This document shows positions 1 to 7,704 of a DNA stretch of 64,000 nt, one piece after another. This DNA comes from UBA1046 sp050945515. Lineage in GTDB: Bacteria > Bacillota > Clostridia > Saccharofermentanales > DTU023. The notes under the pieces are model-generated. The model was not told the origin of the DNA. It did not search any database and worked only from the letters and a program-made list of their open reading frames with translations. The stretch is taken from contig JBMNTB010000003.1 in the NCBI GenBank assembly GCA_050945515.1, positions 53,194-117,193 on the forward strand, written 5' to 3'. Within the stretch, counting starts at the first letter, position 1; each line of letters starts with the position of its first letter. Both the position numbers and the translations under genes were made by a program.

Positions 1-113
1 CTATCCGCAGGGCTACTCGCAAAGAGTGTCAGCGTAAATACCTGGGAGGTCAAAACTGCTATTACTAACAGTATGGCCAGTAGAACTGATCTGCTCTTTT
101 GCCTGGTCTTCAT
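1..113 (-). CDS. Secreted LRR/cell-wall-binding protein paralogue, N-terminal fragment (runs off window)
   Basis: This is the first 37 codons of a gene on the minus strand that continues beyond the left edge. It starts at ATG 113-111, with an AGGGGGAAGG ribosome site just upstream. The peptide begins MKTRQKSRSVLLA, followed by a hydrophobic stretch and SSPAD, which is a signal peptide. It is nearly the same, residue for residue, as the N terminus of the neighbouring gene at 136-1683 (MKTRQKNRSVLLA ... NSPAD). Only 22 bases separate the stop of that gene from this start, so the two are probably co-transcribed tandem duplicates. Nothing can be said about the rest of the protein. Confidence 0.8.
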   Translation of the reverse strand, partial: MKTRQKSRSVLLAILLVIAVLTSQVFTLTLFASSPAD

Positions 114-135
114 TTCCTTCCCCCTGTTTGCCTAT

Positions 136-1683
136 CTAACCGGAACGAATATAAACGCCATTACTATCGAATAAGTACCATTTACCATCATCTAAAACCC
201 AACCGGTCTTCATGACACCGGATTTACGATCTAAGAAGTACCACTTACCTCCATCTAATAGCCAGCCGGTCTTCATGACACCGGATTTACGATCTAAGAA
301 GTACCATTTACCTCCATCCAATAGCCAGCCGGTTTTCATGGCGCCGGAACTACGATTCAGGAAGTACCACCTGCCACTGTCCAAGAGCCAGCCGGTTTGC
401 ATGGCACCGGAACTACGATTCAGGAAGTACCATTTACCTCCATCTAAGAGCCAACCAGTTCGCATGGCACCAGAACTACGATTTAAGAAGTACCACTTGC
501 CACTGTCCAAAAGCCAGCCAGTTTGCATGATACCGGAACTGCGATTTAAGAAGAACCATTTGCCGCTGTCAAAGAGCCAGCCGGTTTGCATGATCCCGGA
601 ACTACGGTTTAAGAAGTACCACCTGCCGTTATCTAAGAGCCAACCGGTTACCTTTTCACCGGTCTCATCGTAAAAATACCATTCACCGGCTTCTTCTACC
701 CAGCCTGTAAGAATTTCAGGCTTAAAATATACCTCCATATAAGGTTGAGCATCAATATTGTCCAAATTAGCCTTCGTGTCATAGAGATACCTTAGTTTCA
801 CCAGCTCCATTTCAGCTCCTATCGTTAGAATGCCATTGCCGGCATCATAACTGTAACCGTTTGGAAGCGGCTGACCGTCAGCTAGCGTCACTTCCAATAT
901 GTTTTCTATGTCCACATCGGTTAAATTGCCCAAATTAATCGTATACTGATCCCCATCTTTGACAGCGAGAACTGTACTTGTTGTCTGCGGGCAAGTCGTC
1001 AACTGCTGTAGCTTTGTACAGGCAGATAAATCCAGCCCCGTCAGATGATTATTAAAACAAGAAAGCTTAGTCAGGTTCGTTAAATTCGCTACGTTAAGCT
1101 CTGTTAATTGATTAGAACCACAGTAAAACTCAATTAGATTATTTAGGCTGGATGTGTCCAGATTCGTTAGATTATTGGAATTACAGAGAAAATATTTCAG
1201 GCTAATGAGATCAGTTACATCAAGTTCAGTTAGCTGATTATGACCACAGTCAAAACTAGTCAGGTCAGTTAGATTCGATATGTTCAGCTCTGTTAGCTGA
1301 TTAGAGGAACAATAAAGATGAGTCAGGCTGGTAAAATGCTCAATTCCCGTCATATCGGCTATGCCCTTGTCGTTGCCATTCATTTTAGTTACGACACTAA
1401 GCTCAGATTCCTGTAGGGTACCATCATTGTCTGTATCGTATTGTCTTACATGTACTCTGAAGATTTCATCAGGAAAATTCGTCTCGTTAATTACCACATC
1501 ACCCGATGCTGTAGCCTTGACGGAAGATTCATCAATGCTATCTCCTTTTGTTGCAGACATAGGTTCCGTTCCATCCGCAGGGCTATTCGCAAAGAGTGTT
1601 ACCGCAAATGCCTGAGATGCTAAAACTGTTAAAACTAACATTGTGGCCAGTAGCACTGACCTGTTCTTTTGCCTGGTCTTCAT
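136..1683 (-). CDS. Secreted leucine-rich-repeat protein with nine choline-binding-type cell-wall repeats
   Basis: A 515-residue exported surface protein. The ATG at 1683 is chosen over a TTG at 1704 because AGGGGG lies just upstream of the ATG. Order: signal peptide (about residues 1-30); an EF-hand-like loop DTDNDGTLQESEL; about five leucine-rich repeats of 21 residues with the pattern LxCxxNxLTxLD/N; a linker; then nine C-terminal repeats of 20-22 residues of the form GWLLDxGKWYFLNRSSG. These last repeats match the CW_binding_1/choline-binding family, which holds proteins non-covalently on wall polymers. No LPXTG sortase signal or transmembrane anchor is seen. By family analogy it is an adhesin or environmental binding protein; the ligand is unknown. 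A paralogue follows directly downstream. Confidence 0.85.
   Translation of the reverse strand: MKTRQKNRSVLLATMLVLTVLASQAFAVTLFANSPADGTEPMSATKGDSIDESSVKATASGDVVINETNFPDEIFRVHVRQYDTDNDGTLQESELSVVTKMNGNDKGIADMTGIEHFTSLTHLYCSSNQLTELNISNLTDLTSFDCGHNQLTELDVTDLISLKYFLCNSNNLTNLDTSSLNNLIEFYCGSNQLTELNVANLTNLTKLSCFNNHLTGLDLSACTKLQQLTTCPQTTSTVLAVKDGDQYTINLGNLTDVDIENILEVTLADGQPLPNGYSYDAGNGILTIGAEMELVKLRYLYDTKANLDNIDAQPYMEVYFKPEILTGWVEEAGEWYFYDETGEKVTGWLLDNGRWYFLNRSSGIMQTGWLFDSGKWFFLNRSSGIMQTGWLLDSGKWYFLNRSSGAMRTGWLLDGGKWYFLNRSSGAMQTGWLLDSGRWYFLNRSSGAMKTGWLLDGGKWYFLDRKSGVMKTGWLLDGGKWYFLDRKSGVMKTGWVLDDGKWYLFDSNGVYIRSG
139..705 (-). repeat. Nine tandem coding repeats of about 63 bp (cell-wall-binding modules)
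   Basis: The C-terminal coding part consists of nine consecutive modules: one of 20 codons, seven of 21 codons, and one of 22 codons ending at the stop. Two neighbouring modules near the 3' end of the gene encode identical peptides (GWLLDGGKWYFLDRKSGVMKT split as GWLLDGGKWYF and LDRKSGVMKT). The others differ mainly at N/S/G after the aspartate and at I/A/V before the methionine. This uniformity points to recent expansion or gene conversion. Confidence 0.9.
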
Positions 1684-1704
1684 TTTCTTCCCCCTGGTTG
1701 CCAA

Positions 1705-2053
1705 ACTATAATTTGCTTTTCACAACATTAAAAACGACTGCACAACTTGGGTTACGCAGCCACTTTCTTATCACTAAATATAGTTTTAGTATTGAATTTA
1801 TTAGCAAAAGACATAATAAATAGATAGATCTTTCTTTCTATCCGTTGCCCTGCCTGTGTTTCTACCTGCTGTACCATATCGATTATAACCTGTCAGCTGG
1901 TTAAATAATGTATAAGCTAAAGTGCCACAATTCTACTTTATTGTCAACTGTCAAATTCGTTACTTGTAACTTAGTAGTAATCTCTTATGATAAACTTGTC
2001 GATGGTCATGACGTCTGCTAAACTTTTTGGATAGGACAGGAGGCAATATAACC
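1705..2053. other. Divergent intergenic region between the LRR gene and alaS
   Basis: An AT-rich 350-bp spacer that must hold the promoters of both divergent genes. A candidate alaS promoter is listed separately. No T-box motif, tRNA or convincing small reading frame is seen here. No clear promoter for the minus-strand LRR gene could be picked out. Confidence 0.5.
1964..1991 (+). promoter_or_regulatory. Candidate alaS promoter
   Basis: TTGTAA at 1964-1969 and TATGAT at 1986-1991, separated by 16 bp, about 60 bases before the chosen alaS start. The match to the sigma-A consensus is moderate. Confidence 0.4.
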
Positions 2054-4714
2054 GTGGTAGAATTTGGTCTCAATCAGCTGCGCGAGCTATTTTTAAACTT
2101 TTTTGAAGAAAAAGGGCATCTGCGTTTGCCCAGTTTTTCTCTGGTACCTCAGCATGATCCCTCTCTGCTGCTAATTAATGCCGGCATGACACCATTGAAA
2201 CCCTATTTTACGGGGGCACTGGAACCACCGTCACTGCGTGTCACCACCTGCCAGAAATGTCTGAGAACTCCTGATATTGATCATGTTGGCAAGACTAGCC
2301 GGCATGCTACATTTTTTGAGATGCTAGGCAATTTTTCTTTTGGTGATTATTTCAAAACGGAAACAATTGCTTGGGCCTGGGAATTCCTGACCCAAGTCTT
2401 AGCGATTCCATCGGAAAGACTGTATGCGACTGTTTATCTGGAAGATGATGAGGCTCATGAGATCTGGGAAACAATGCCGATTGACCCTTCCCATATTTCC
2501 CGCCTCGGCAAAGAACATAATTATTGGGAGCATGGAGTCGGCCCCTGTGGTCCTTGTTCAGAGATTTACTATGACCGTGGTGTCGAACATGGTTGTGGAG
2601 ATCCCGCTTGTGCACCGGGCTGTGATTGTGATCGTTTCGTTGAGGTCTGGAATCTGGTTTTTACTCAGTTTTATCGTGAAGAGGATGGCAGTTATACTGT
2701 TCTGAAACAGAAGAATATTGATACCGGCATGGGTCTGGAACGTCTGGCTGCGGTGATGCAGGGCGTCGAGAATATCTTTGAAGTCGATACCATACAAGAA
2801 CTTTTAAAAACTGTTGCCGACTATTGCCGAACAGCTTATGGCGCAGATCCGATCAAAGATATTTCTCTGCGCGTAATTGCCGATCATTTGCGCAGTGCCG
2901 TGATGCTGATCAGCGATGGAGTATTACCTGGCAATGAAGGGCGCGGATATGTGCTCAGACGTTTGATAAGGCGAGCTGCTCGTCATGGCAGGCTGCTGTC
3001 AATTGAAAGGCCGTTCTTATTTGAATTGGTGCCAAAAGTTATCGAGATATCCGGCAGTGTTTATCCGGAGTTGATTGAAAGAGAGAAACTGATTGTCAGT
3101 TCTCTGCGTATGGAAGAGGAGCGTTTTTCTGCGACCATAGCTCAGGGACTAAGTGTCCTTAAGAATCTGATAGCCCGGGTACAAGACGGGGCAGGCGAGG
3201 TTCTGTCCGGTTCAGATGCTTTCAAGCTCCATGATACTTTCGGTTTCCCGATTGACTTAACACGAGAGATTGCTGCCGAGGCGGGGATCGATATTGATGA
3301 AGTGGAGTTCAGAGCGCAGATGGAACGTCAACGCGAAGCCGCCAGACAGGCCTTACGTGCCAAGGCAGGTTCGGCCTGGGATGCCGATGCTATGCCTGAG
3401 GAGTTGGCAGCTTTGCCACCGACTGAGTTTGTAGGCTACAATCAAATGTGTGCTACCGGTCAGATCAGTCTGTTGATTCTTCGACAGCCGGACGATGATA
3501 AGCTCTCAGTAATTGAACAGGCCGTTCCGGGTGATCAGTTGCTTATTGTTGTGCCCAGCACGCCCTTTTATGCTGAAAGCGGCGGACAAAAGGGTGATGT
3601 GGGTTGGATTAGAACCGAGACAGCTGTGCTGAAAGTCGACAATACTGTGACCACTGATCAGGGAATATACCTGCATTATGCTGAGCTGGCTGACGGTCAG
3701 ATCCAAGTTGGTGATGAGGTTATTCTGGAAGTTGATCAAGCTGTGCGACTGGCGACGACCCGAAATCATACGGCAACGCATCTGTTGCATCAGGCACTAA
3801 GACAGGTTATGGGTGAGCAAGTGCATCAGGCCGGCTCCTATGTTGAAGCTGATTATCTCCGTTTTGACTTTACACATCAGGGTTCTCTGACACTGGAACA
3901 GAGGGATGCCGTTGAATGGCTGGTCAATGAAGCTATTGACAAAGATCTTGCCATTACAACAGAGCTTGTGCCTTTGGCAGAAGCTACTGCTGCCGGCGCA
4001 CGGGCCCTGTTTGATGAAAAATATTCAGATCCTGTACGGATGATCAGGATTGGGGATTTTTCTCTGGAATTGTGCGGTGGCACTCATCTCAGCCACTCCG
4101 GGCAGGTGCAGATTTTTGCTTTGCTGAGTGAAAGCGGTATTGCAGCCGGGGTGCGTAGAATTGAAGCTGTGACCGGACTTAAAGCCCTATCTGCTCTGTT
4201 GCAGTTCAGGCATATTGTGCGTCACACTGCAGATAAACTGAAGACGACCGGAACCGAGCTTGCCAATAAGATAGATTCTCTTCAAATTGAGATTAAAAGC
4301 CTGCAGCATGAATTATCGGTATTAAAAAGTCATGATATAGCTGCTACTGCGAACAAGCTTTTGACCCGGGCAACTGAAATAGGACCTGTTACTGTTGTTA
4401 TCGGTCAAATTGAGGTAGCCAATGCGGAAGATCTGCGGACGGCAGGTGATCGTATACGAGATCATTTCGACAATGCGGTAGTAGTTTTAGCCGCTACTGT
4501 AGATGATAAGATTCTTTGGCTGGCGATGGCTACCAAGTCTGCTGTCGCTGTTGGCATTCATGCCGGGGATATAGTGCGTGAGGCAGCTCGCATTACGGGC
4601 GGCGGCGGTGGTGGCAGACCTGAAATGGCGCAGGCCGGAGGACGGGATCCGGATAAGCTTGATCAGGCCTTGACACAGGTGGAAAAACTGATTAAGCAAC
4701 AAATTGTAAAGTGA
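2054..4714 (+). CDS. alaS: Alanyl-tRNA synthetase
   Basis: Charges tRNA-Ala with alanine in the cytoplasm; 886 residues, close to the family norm of about 875. The GTG at 2054 is preferred over an upstream TTG at 2027 because AGGAGG (2038-2043) precedes it by 10 bases and the N terminus (VEFGLNQLRELF) then matches the family's usual beginning. The class II catalytic core comes first. The editing domain carries the zinc-binding HTATH motif (about residue 571) and its partner CGGTH (about 673). A coiled segment and the glycine-rich C-Ala domain (TGGGGGGRPEMAQAGG, about 847) follow. A HIT-family gene lies 26 bases downstream and is probably co-transcribed. No T-box leader is present. Confidence 0.97.
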   Translation: MVEFGLNQLRELFLNFFEEKGHLRLPSFSLVPQHDPSLLLINAGMTPLKPYFTGALEPPSLRVTTCQKCLRTPDIDHVGKTSRHATFFEMLGNFSFGDYFKTETIAWAWEFLTQVLAIPSERLYATVYLEDDEAHEIWETMPIDPSHISRLGKEHNYWEHGVGPCGPCSEIYYDRGVEHGCGDPACAPGCDCDRFVEVWNLVFTQFYREEDGSYTVLKQKNIDTGMGLERLAAVMQGVENIFEVDTIQELLKTVADYCRTAYGADPIKDISLRVIADHLRSAVMLISDGVLPGNEGRGYVLRRLIRRAARHGRLLSIERPFLFELVPKVIEISGSVYPELIEREKLIVSSLRMEEERFSATIAQGLSVLKNLIARVQDGAGEVLSGSDAFKLHDTFGFPIDLTREIAAEAGIDIDEVEFRAQMERQREAARQALRAKAGSAWDADAMPEELAALPPTEFVGYNQMCATGQISLLILRQPDDDKLSVIEQAVPGDQLLIVVPSTPFYAESGGQKGDVGWIRTETAVLKVDNTVTTDQGIYLHYAELADGQIQVGDEVILEVDQAVRLATTRNHTATHLLHQALRQVMGEQVHQAGSYVEADYLRFDFTHQGSLTLEQRDAVEWLVNEAIDKDLAITTELVPLAEATAAGARALFDEKYSDPVRMIRIGDFSLELCGGTHLSHSGQVQIFALLSESGIAAGVRRIEAVTGLKALSALLQFRHIVRHTADKLKTTGTELANKIDSLQIEIKSLQHELSVLKSHDIAATANKLLTRATEIGPVTVVIGQIEVANAEDLRTAGDRIRDHFDNAVVVLAATVDDKILWLAMATKSAVAVGIHAGDIVREAARITGGGGGGRPEMAQAGGRDPDKLDQALTQVEKLIKQQIVK

Positions 4715-4740
4715 CTGTAATTCGATTAGAGGAGGTCAAA

Positions 4741-5100
4741 ATGAGAAAACAGGAAAATTGTATTTTTTGCAAGATAGCGGCCGGTGAGATTCCGACTAAA
4801 ATGGTCTGGGAAGATGATAATATCGTAGCCTTTTATGATCTGAACCCCCAGGCTGATTATCATGTTTTACTGGTGCCCAAGCACCATAGTGAGAACATTT
4901 TGACTTTGGCTGAAGATGAAGAAGGGCAGACAGTCATAGGTCAATTATTACAAGCTGTTCCCAAGGTAGCGGAGATACTGGGCCTAACTGACTCAGGTTT
5001 CAGGCTGATTATCAACTGTGGACCCGGAGCCGGCCAGACCGTTATGCATTTGCATATTCATATGCTGGCTGGTCGTGACCTGAATGAGAGTCTAGTGTAA
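4741..5100 (+). CDS. HIT-family (HinT-like) nucleotide hydrolase
   Basis: A 119-residue histidine-triad protein. The ATG at 4741 has a strong AGAGGAGG site seven bases upstream, so an in-frame start at 4711 is discarded. The N terminus CIFCKIAAGEIPTKMVWED and the catalytic triad HLHIHML (about residues 103-109) are diagnostic. HinT-type enzymes cleave nucleoside phosphoramidates, including aminoacyl-adenylates formed by tRNA synthetases. That fits with its position directly after alaS, but the specific substrate here is inference. Confidence 0.93.
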   Translation: MRKQENCIFCKIAAGEIPTKMVWEDDNIVAFYDLNPQADYHVLLVPKHHSENILTLAEDEEGQTVIGQLLQAVPKVAEILGLTDSGFRLIINCGPGAGQTVMHLHIHMLAGRDLNESLV

Positions 5101-5212
5101 TACAGATACTGACAAGGCTAGAGAGCAAAATTCGTCTGCATGATCTAAATATGTCTCGCTATCTATGCTGTATTAGACGTATGAGTAGCAGAAAATTGAT
5201 GTTGGCGGATAT

Positions 5213-5242
5213 TTGACCACAAAGGTGCGGGTGAGGTATAAT
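5213..5242 (+). promoter_or_regulatory. Promoter of rpsU
   Basis: TTGACC at 5213-5218 and a perfect TATAAT at 5237-5242, spaced 18 bp, about 50 bases upstream of the rpsU start. Confidence 0.7.
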
Positions 5243-5293
5243 GCCGTTGTCGCCGCAAAGCGGTTATAGTCCACTGTGAGGGGAGGGAGAAAA

Positions 5294-5467
5294 TTGTCAG
5301 AAATTCGTGTCAAAGAGAATGAATCCCTTGGCAGTGCCTTGAAGCGCTTTAAACGCCAATGTGCACGCTCGGGAGTCCTGGCGGAAGTTAGAAAACGCGA
5401 GCATTACGAAAAACCGAGTGTGAGAAGAAAGAAGAAATCGGAAGCAGCGCGTAAGAGAAAACGTTGA
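5294..5467 (+). CDS. rpsU: 30S ribosomal protein S21
   Basis: A 57-residue, highly basic small-subunit protein; S21 typically has 55-70 residues. The TTG at 5294 is taken as start because the peptide then opens (M)SEIRVKENESLGSALKRFKR, the family's standard N terminus, and GGGGAGGG lies just upstream; a longer reading from GTG 5276 would translate the ribosome site itself. The C-terminal tail is the usual arginine/lysine-rich RRKKKSEAARKRKR. It has its own promoter and a strong terminator, so it is probably monocistronic. Confidence 0.95.
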   Translation: MSEIRVKENESLGSALKRFKRQCARSGVLAEVRKREHYEKPSVRRKKKSEAARKRKR

Positions 5468-5489
5468 TAGTGCAAGAATGATACCTAAG

Positions 5490-5518
5490 TCCGCCCGGTA
5501 CAAACCGGGCGGATTTTT
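5490..5518 (+). terminator. Rho-independent terminator after rpsU
   Basis: A perfect 9-bp stem, TCCGCCCGG (5490-5498) with CCGGGCGGA (5505-5513), a 6-base loop, and a run of five T. Confidence 0.9.
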
Positions 5519-5544
5519 ATATACCGATTTTCAGCTTTGCCTGA

Positions 5545-5553
5545 TGCTATAAT
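5545..5553 (+). promoter_or_regulatory. Extended -10 promoter of recJ
   Basis: TGC-TATAAT at 5545-5553 forms an extended -10 element with no good -35. It lies immediately before an in-frame ATG (5554), which argues that translation starts at the next ATG, 5578. Confidence 0.5.
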
Positions 5554-5577
5554 ATGCTGAATAAGAGAGTAGAATGT

Positions 5578-7704
5578 ATGGATCAGGAAACAAGAACACA
5601 GTTGAAGCAAATACTGCTGTCTCGCAAATGGACACTTAGGGCCCAAGCTCCCACTAGCCAAGGAGAAGATGCTCCGGGCGGTGACGGACAAAATGATCAA
5701 GGTATCTCCACCCTATCTGCCGTAGCTGATATTTATGGGGGACCTGTTTTACACCCTTTAATGCACCGTTTATGGCAGGCTCGTAATTATTGTGACTCAG
5801 ATACTCTGGAATTACTTTTCCCTGAGGAGATCTGCTATCCGGATCCCTTTCTGTTTACTGATCTTCAGATTTCTGTTGACATAATCCGCTCGATTCTGAA
5901 TAAAAAGGGTAAGATCCTGGTCTTTGGCGACTATGATGCAGACGGTTTAACTGCTACAGCTTTATTGCTACGCTGGTTCAGGCAGCAGGGGGCAGATGTT
6001 ATCAGCATGATTCCAGACCGACTTCGCGACGGATACGGACTTACCCATGATCTGGTTTCCCAGATCATTGCCCAAAATCCCGATCTGGTGATAACTGTAG
6101 ATTGTGGCAGTTCCAGTCTGGAAGAAGTCAGCCTGCTGGAGGCGAATGGTATTAGAGTGATTGTAACCGATCACCATGCTTGTACTGATGAGCTGCATCC
6201 GGCCTCTGCTTTTATAAATCCACAACGTGAAAGGGAAGGATTTCCTCTTAGCGGTTTGGCTGGTGTGGGAGTTGCCTATTATCTGGTGCTCGGTTTGATC
6301 TATCCGGAAGAACCGGAACCGCTGTTGACAGTGCTGGCCGCGATTGGAACTGTAGCGGATGTGATGCCCTTAAGAGGTGTCAATAGGCGTCTGATCGTTG
6401 ATGCTATTGCAGTATATCCGGAATATGCTCCGATCGGAATCAAAAAATTAGCTGAGTGCTGTCGCAAAGCTGAGGCGGATCTGTCTGTGGAGCTAATTCA
6501 GTTTAACCTCGCTCCCCGGCTTAATGCAGCAGGTAGACTGGGTCAAGCAGAAGTTGCCTTGGAGCTGCTATTAACTGATTTGACAACGGAAGCAGAGTTA
6601 CTTGCCGCCAGACTGAATGAATTGAATAATGAACGTCGGGAGTTAGAGAAAGAACAGATAGAGCAAATAAAAGCTCAAGTGGAATCTGAACTTGTACCCG
6701 GCCATGATCGGATCATTATCGCGGCTTATGATGGACTCCATCCCGGCATTCTGGGAATTCTCAGTGCCCGCCTTGCGGATCATTTTCAATTGCCTGCGAT
6801 CTGTTTGACATTGGATGAAGGAGTTTTTCGCGGTTCAGGTCGCTCTTATGGTAATTTTGATCTCTATGCCGCTATTGAAAGCTGTCAGGATTTGCTATTG
6901 AGCTTTGGCGGACATACCGGTGCTGCCGGCTTGTCATTGACTGCAGATAAACTGGAGGAGTTCACAACTAGGATTAAGGCGTATATTACTCAGGCAGGCG
7001 ATTTTGTGCCGGCAGAGTTGATAGTTGATTTGGAACTGACACCTCAAGATCTGACGACTGAGGCTGTACGCTCTTTAGATCTATTGGAGCCGACCGGAGA
7101 GCAAAATCCCAAACCGCTCTTTCTGCTCAGCAATGTACGCATTATGGATATCTACCGGGTCGGTGATGGCAGCCATTTGCGTATTATACTGGAGATTGAT
7201 GGTGCAGGACAGATATCCGGCGTTGCGTTCAGAAAAGGAATAGCCGAATTGCTCTATAGCCCGGGCGATCGGATTGATATTGCTTGCTATCTGACCAATA
7301 ATGTCTGGCAGGGTGTTGAAAAAATTAATTTGCAAATTGAGGAGTTGAGACTTGCTCGACAGGAGATAAAAGCTGCTCAGCCGATCAGGATCAAACGCTC
7401 GCAGATAGCGTCGGTTTATCACGGCTTATCAAAACTGATAGAGCCGGAACAGGAACTGCTGTTTGATTCTCTACACCTGGCACATTGGCTGTCCAGCAAT
7501 TATAATGGTTCCATATCAGAGCAGGAACTGATTATTATTCTTCAACTGTTTGCCCAATCCGGCCTGGGCTCAATGAGACAAGCGGATCATGATAATTGGG
7601 TATTTTACTTCAGAACTACTACAGACAGAGTAGATCTGAAGACTACAGAATTATGGCAACAGCTTGAACGACAGGGAAGTATTGCTGATGCATCACGAGA
7701 ATAG
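5578..7704 (+). CDS. recJ: Single-stranded-DNA-specific exonuclease RecJ
   Basis: A 708-residue 5'-3' single-strand exonuclease for recombination and mismatch/base-excision repair. DHH-family metal motifs are intact: VFGDYDADG (about residue 115), VDCGSSS, TDHHA (about 197), and the DHHA1 motif FGGHTGAAG (about 443). A C-terminal RecJ-type OB/extension follows. The ATG at 5578 is preferred because the ATG at 5554 sits directly against the -10 box. The stop overlaps the start of rel by 17 bases, so the two are translationally linked. Confidence 0.93.
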   Translation: MDQETRTQLKQILLSRKWTLRAQAPTSQGEDAPGGDGQNDQGISTLSAVADIYGGPVLHPLMHRLWQARNYCDSDTLELLFPEEICYPDPFLFTDLQISVDIIRSILNKKGKILVFGDYDADGLTATALLLRWFRQQGADVISMIPDRLRDGYGLTHDLVSQIIAQNPDLVITVDCGSSSLEEVSLLEANGIRVIVTDHHACTDELHPASAFINPQREREGFPLSGLAGVGVAYYLVLGLIYPEEPEPLLTVLAAIGTVADVMPLRGVNRRLIVDAIAVYPEYAPIGIKKLAECCRKAEADLSVELIQFNLAPRLNAAGRLGQAEVALELLLTDLTTEAELLAARLNELNNERRELEKEQIEQIKAQVESELVPGHDRIIIAAYDGLHPGILGILSARLADHFQLPAICLTLDEGVFRGSGRSYGNFDLYAAIESCQDLLLSFGGHTGAAGLSLTADKLEEFTTRIKAYITQAGDFVPAELIVDLELTPQDLTTEAVRSLDLLEPTGEQNPKPLFLLSNVRIMDIYRVGDGSHLRIILEIDGAGQISGVAFRKGIAELLYSPGDRIDIACYLTNNVWQGVEKINLQIEELRLARQEIKAAQPIRIKRSQIASVYHGLSKLIEPEQELLFDSLHLAHWLSSNYNGSISEQELIIILQLFAQSGLGSMRQADHDNWVFYFRTTTDRVDLKTTELWQQLERQGSIADASRE

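Noticed and set aside
139..705. CRISPR-like array of regular repeats
   Set aside because: The 63-bp units have no unique spacers, keep an open frame and encode wall-binding modules.
1705..2053. T-box leader before alaS
   Set aside because: The conserved AGGGTGGNACCGCG-type motif and an attenuator are absent here, unlike before thrS.
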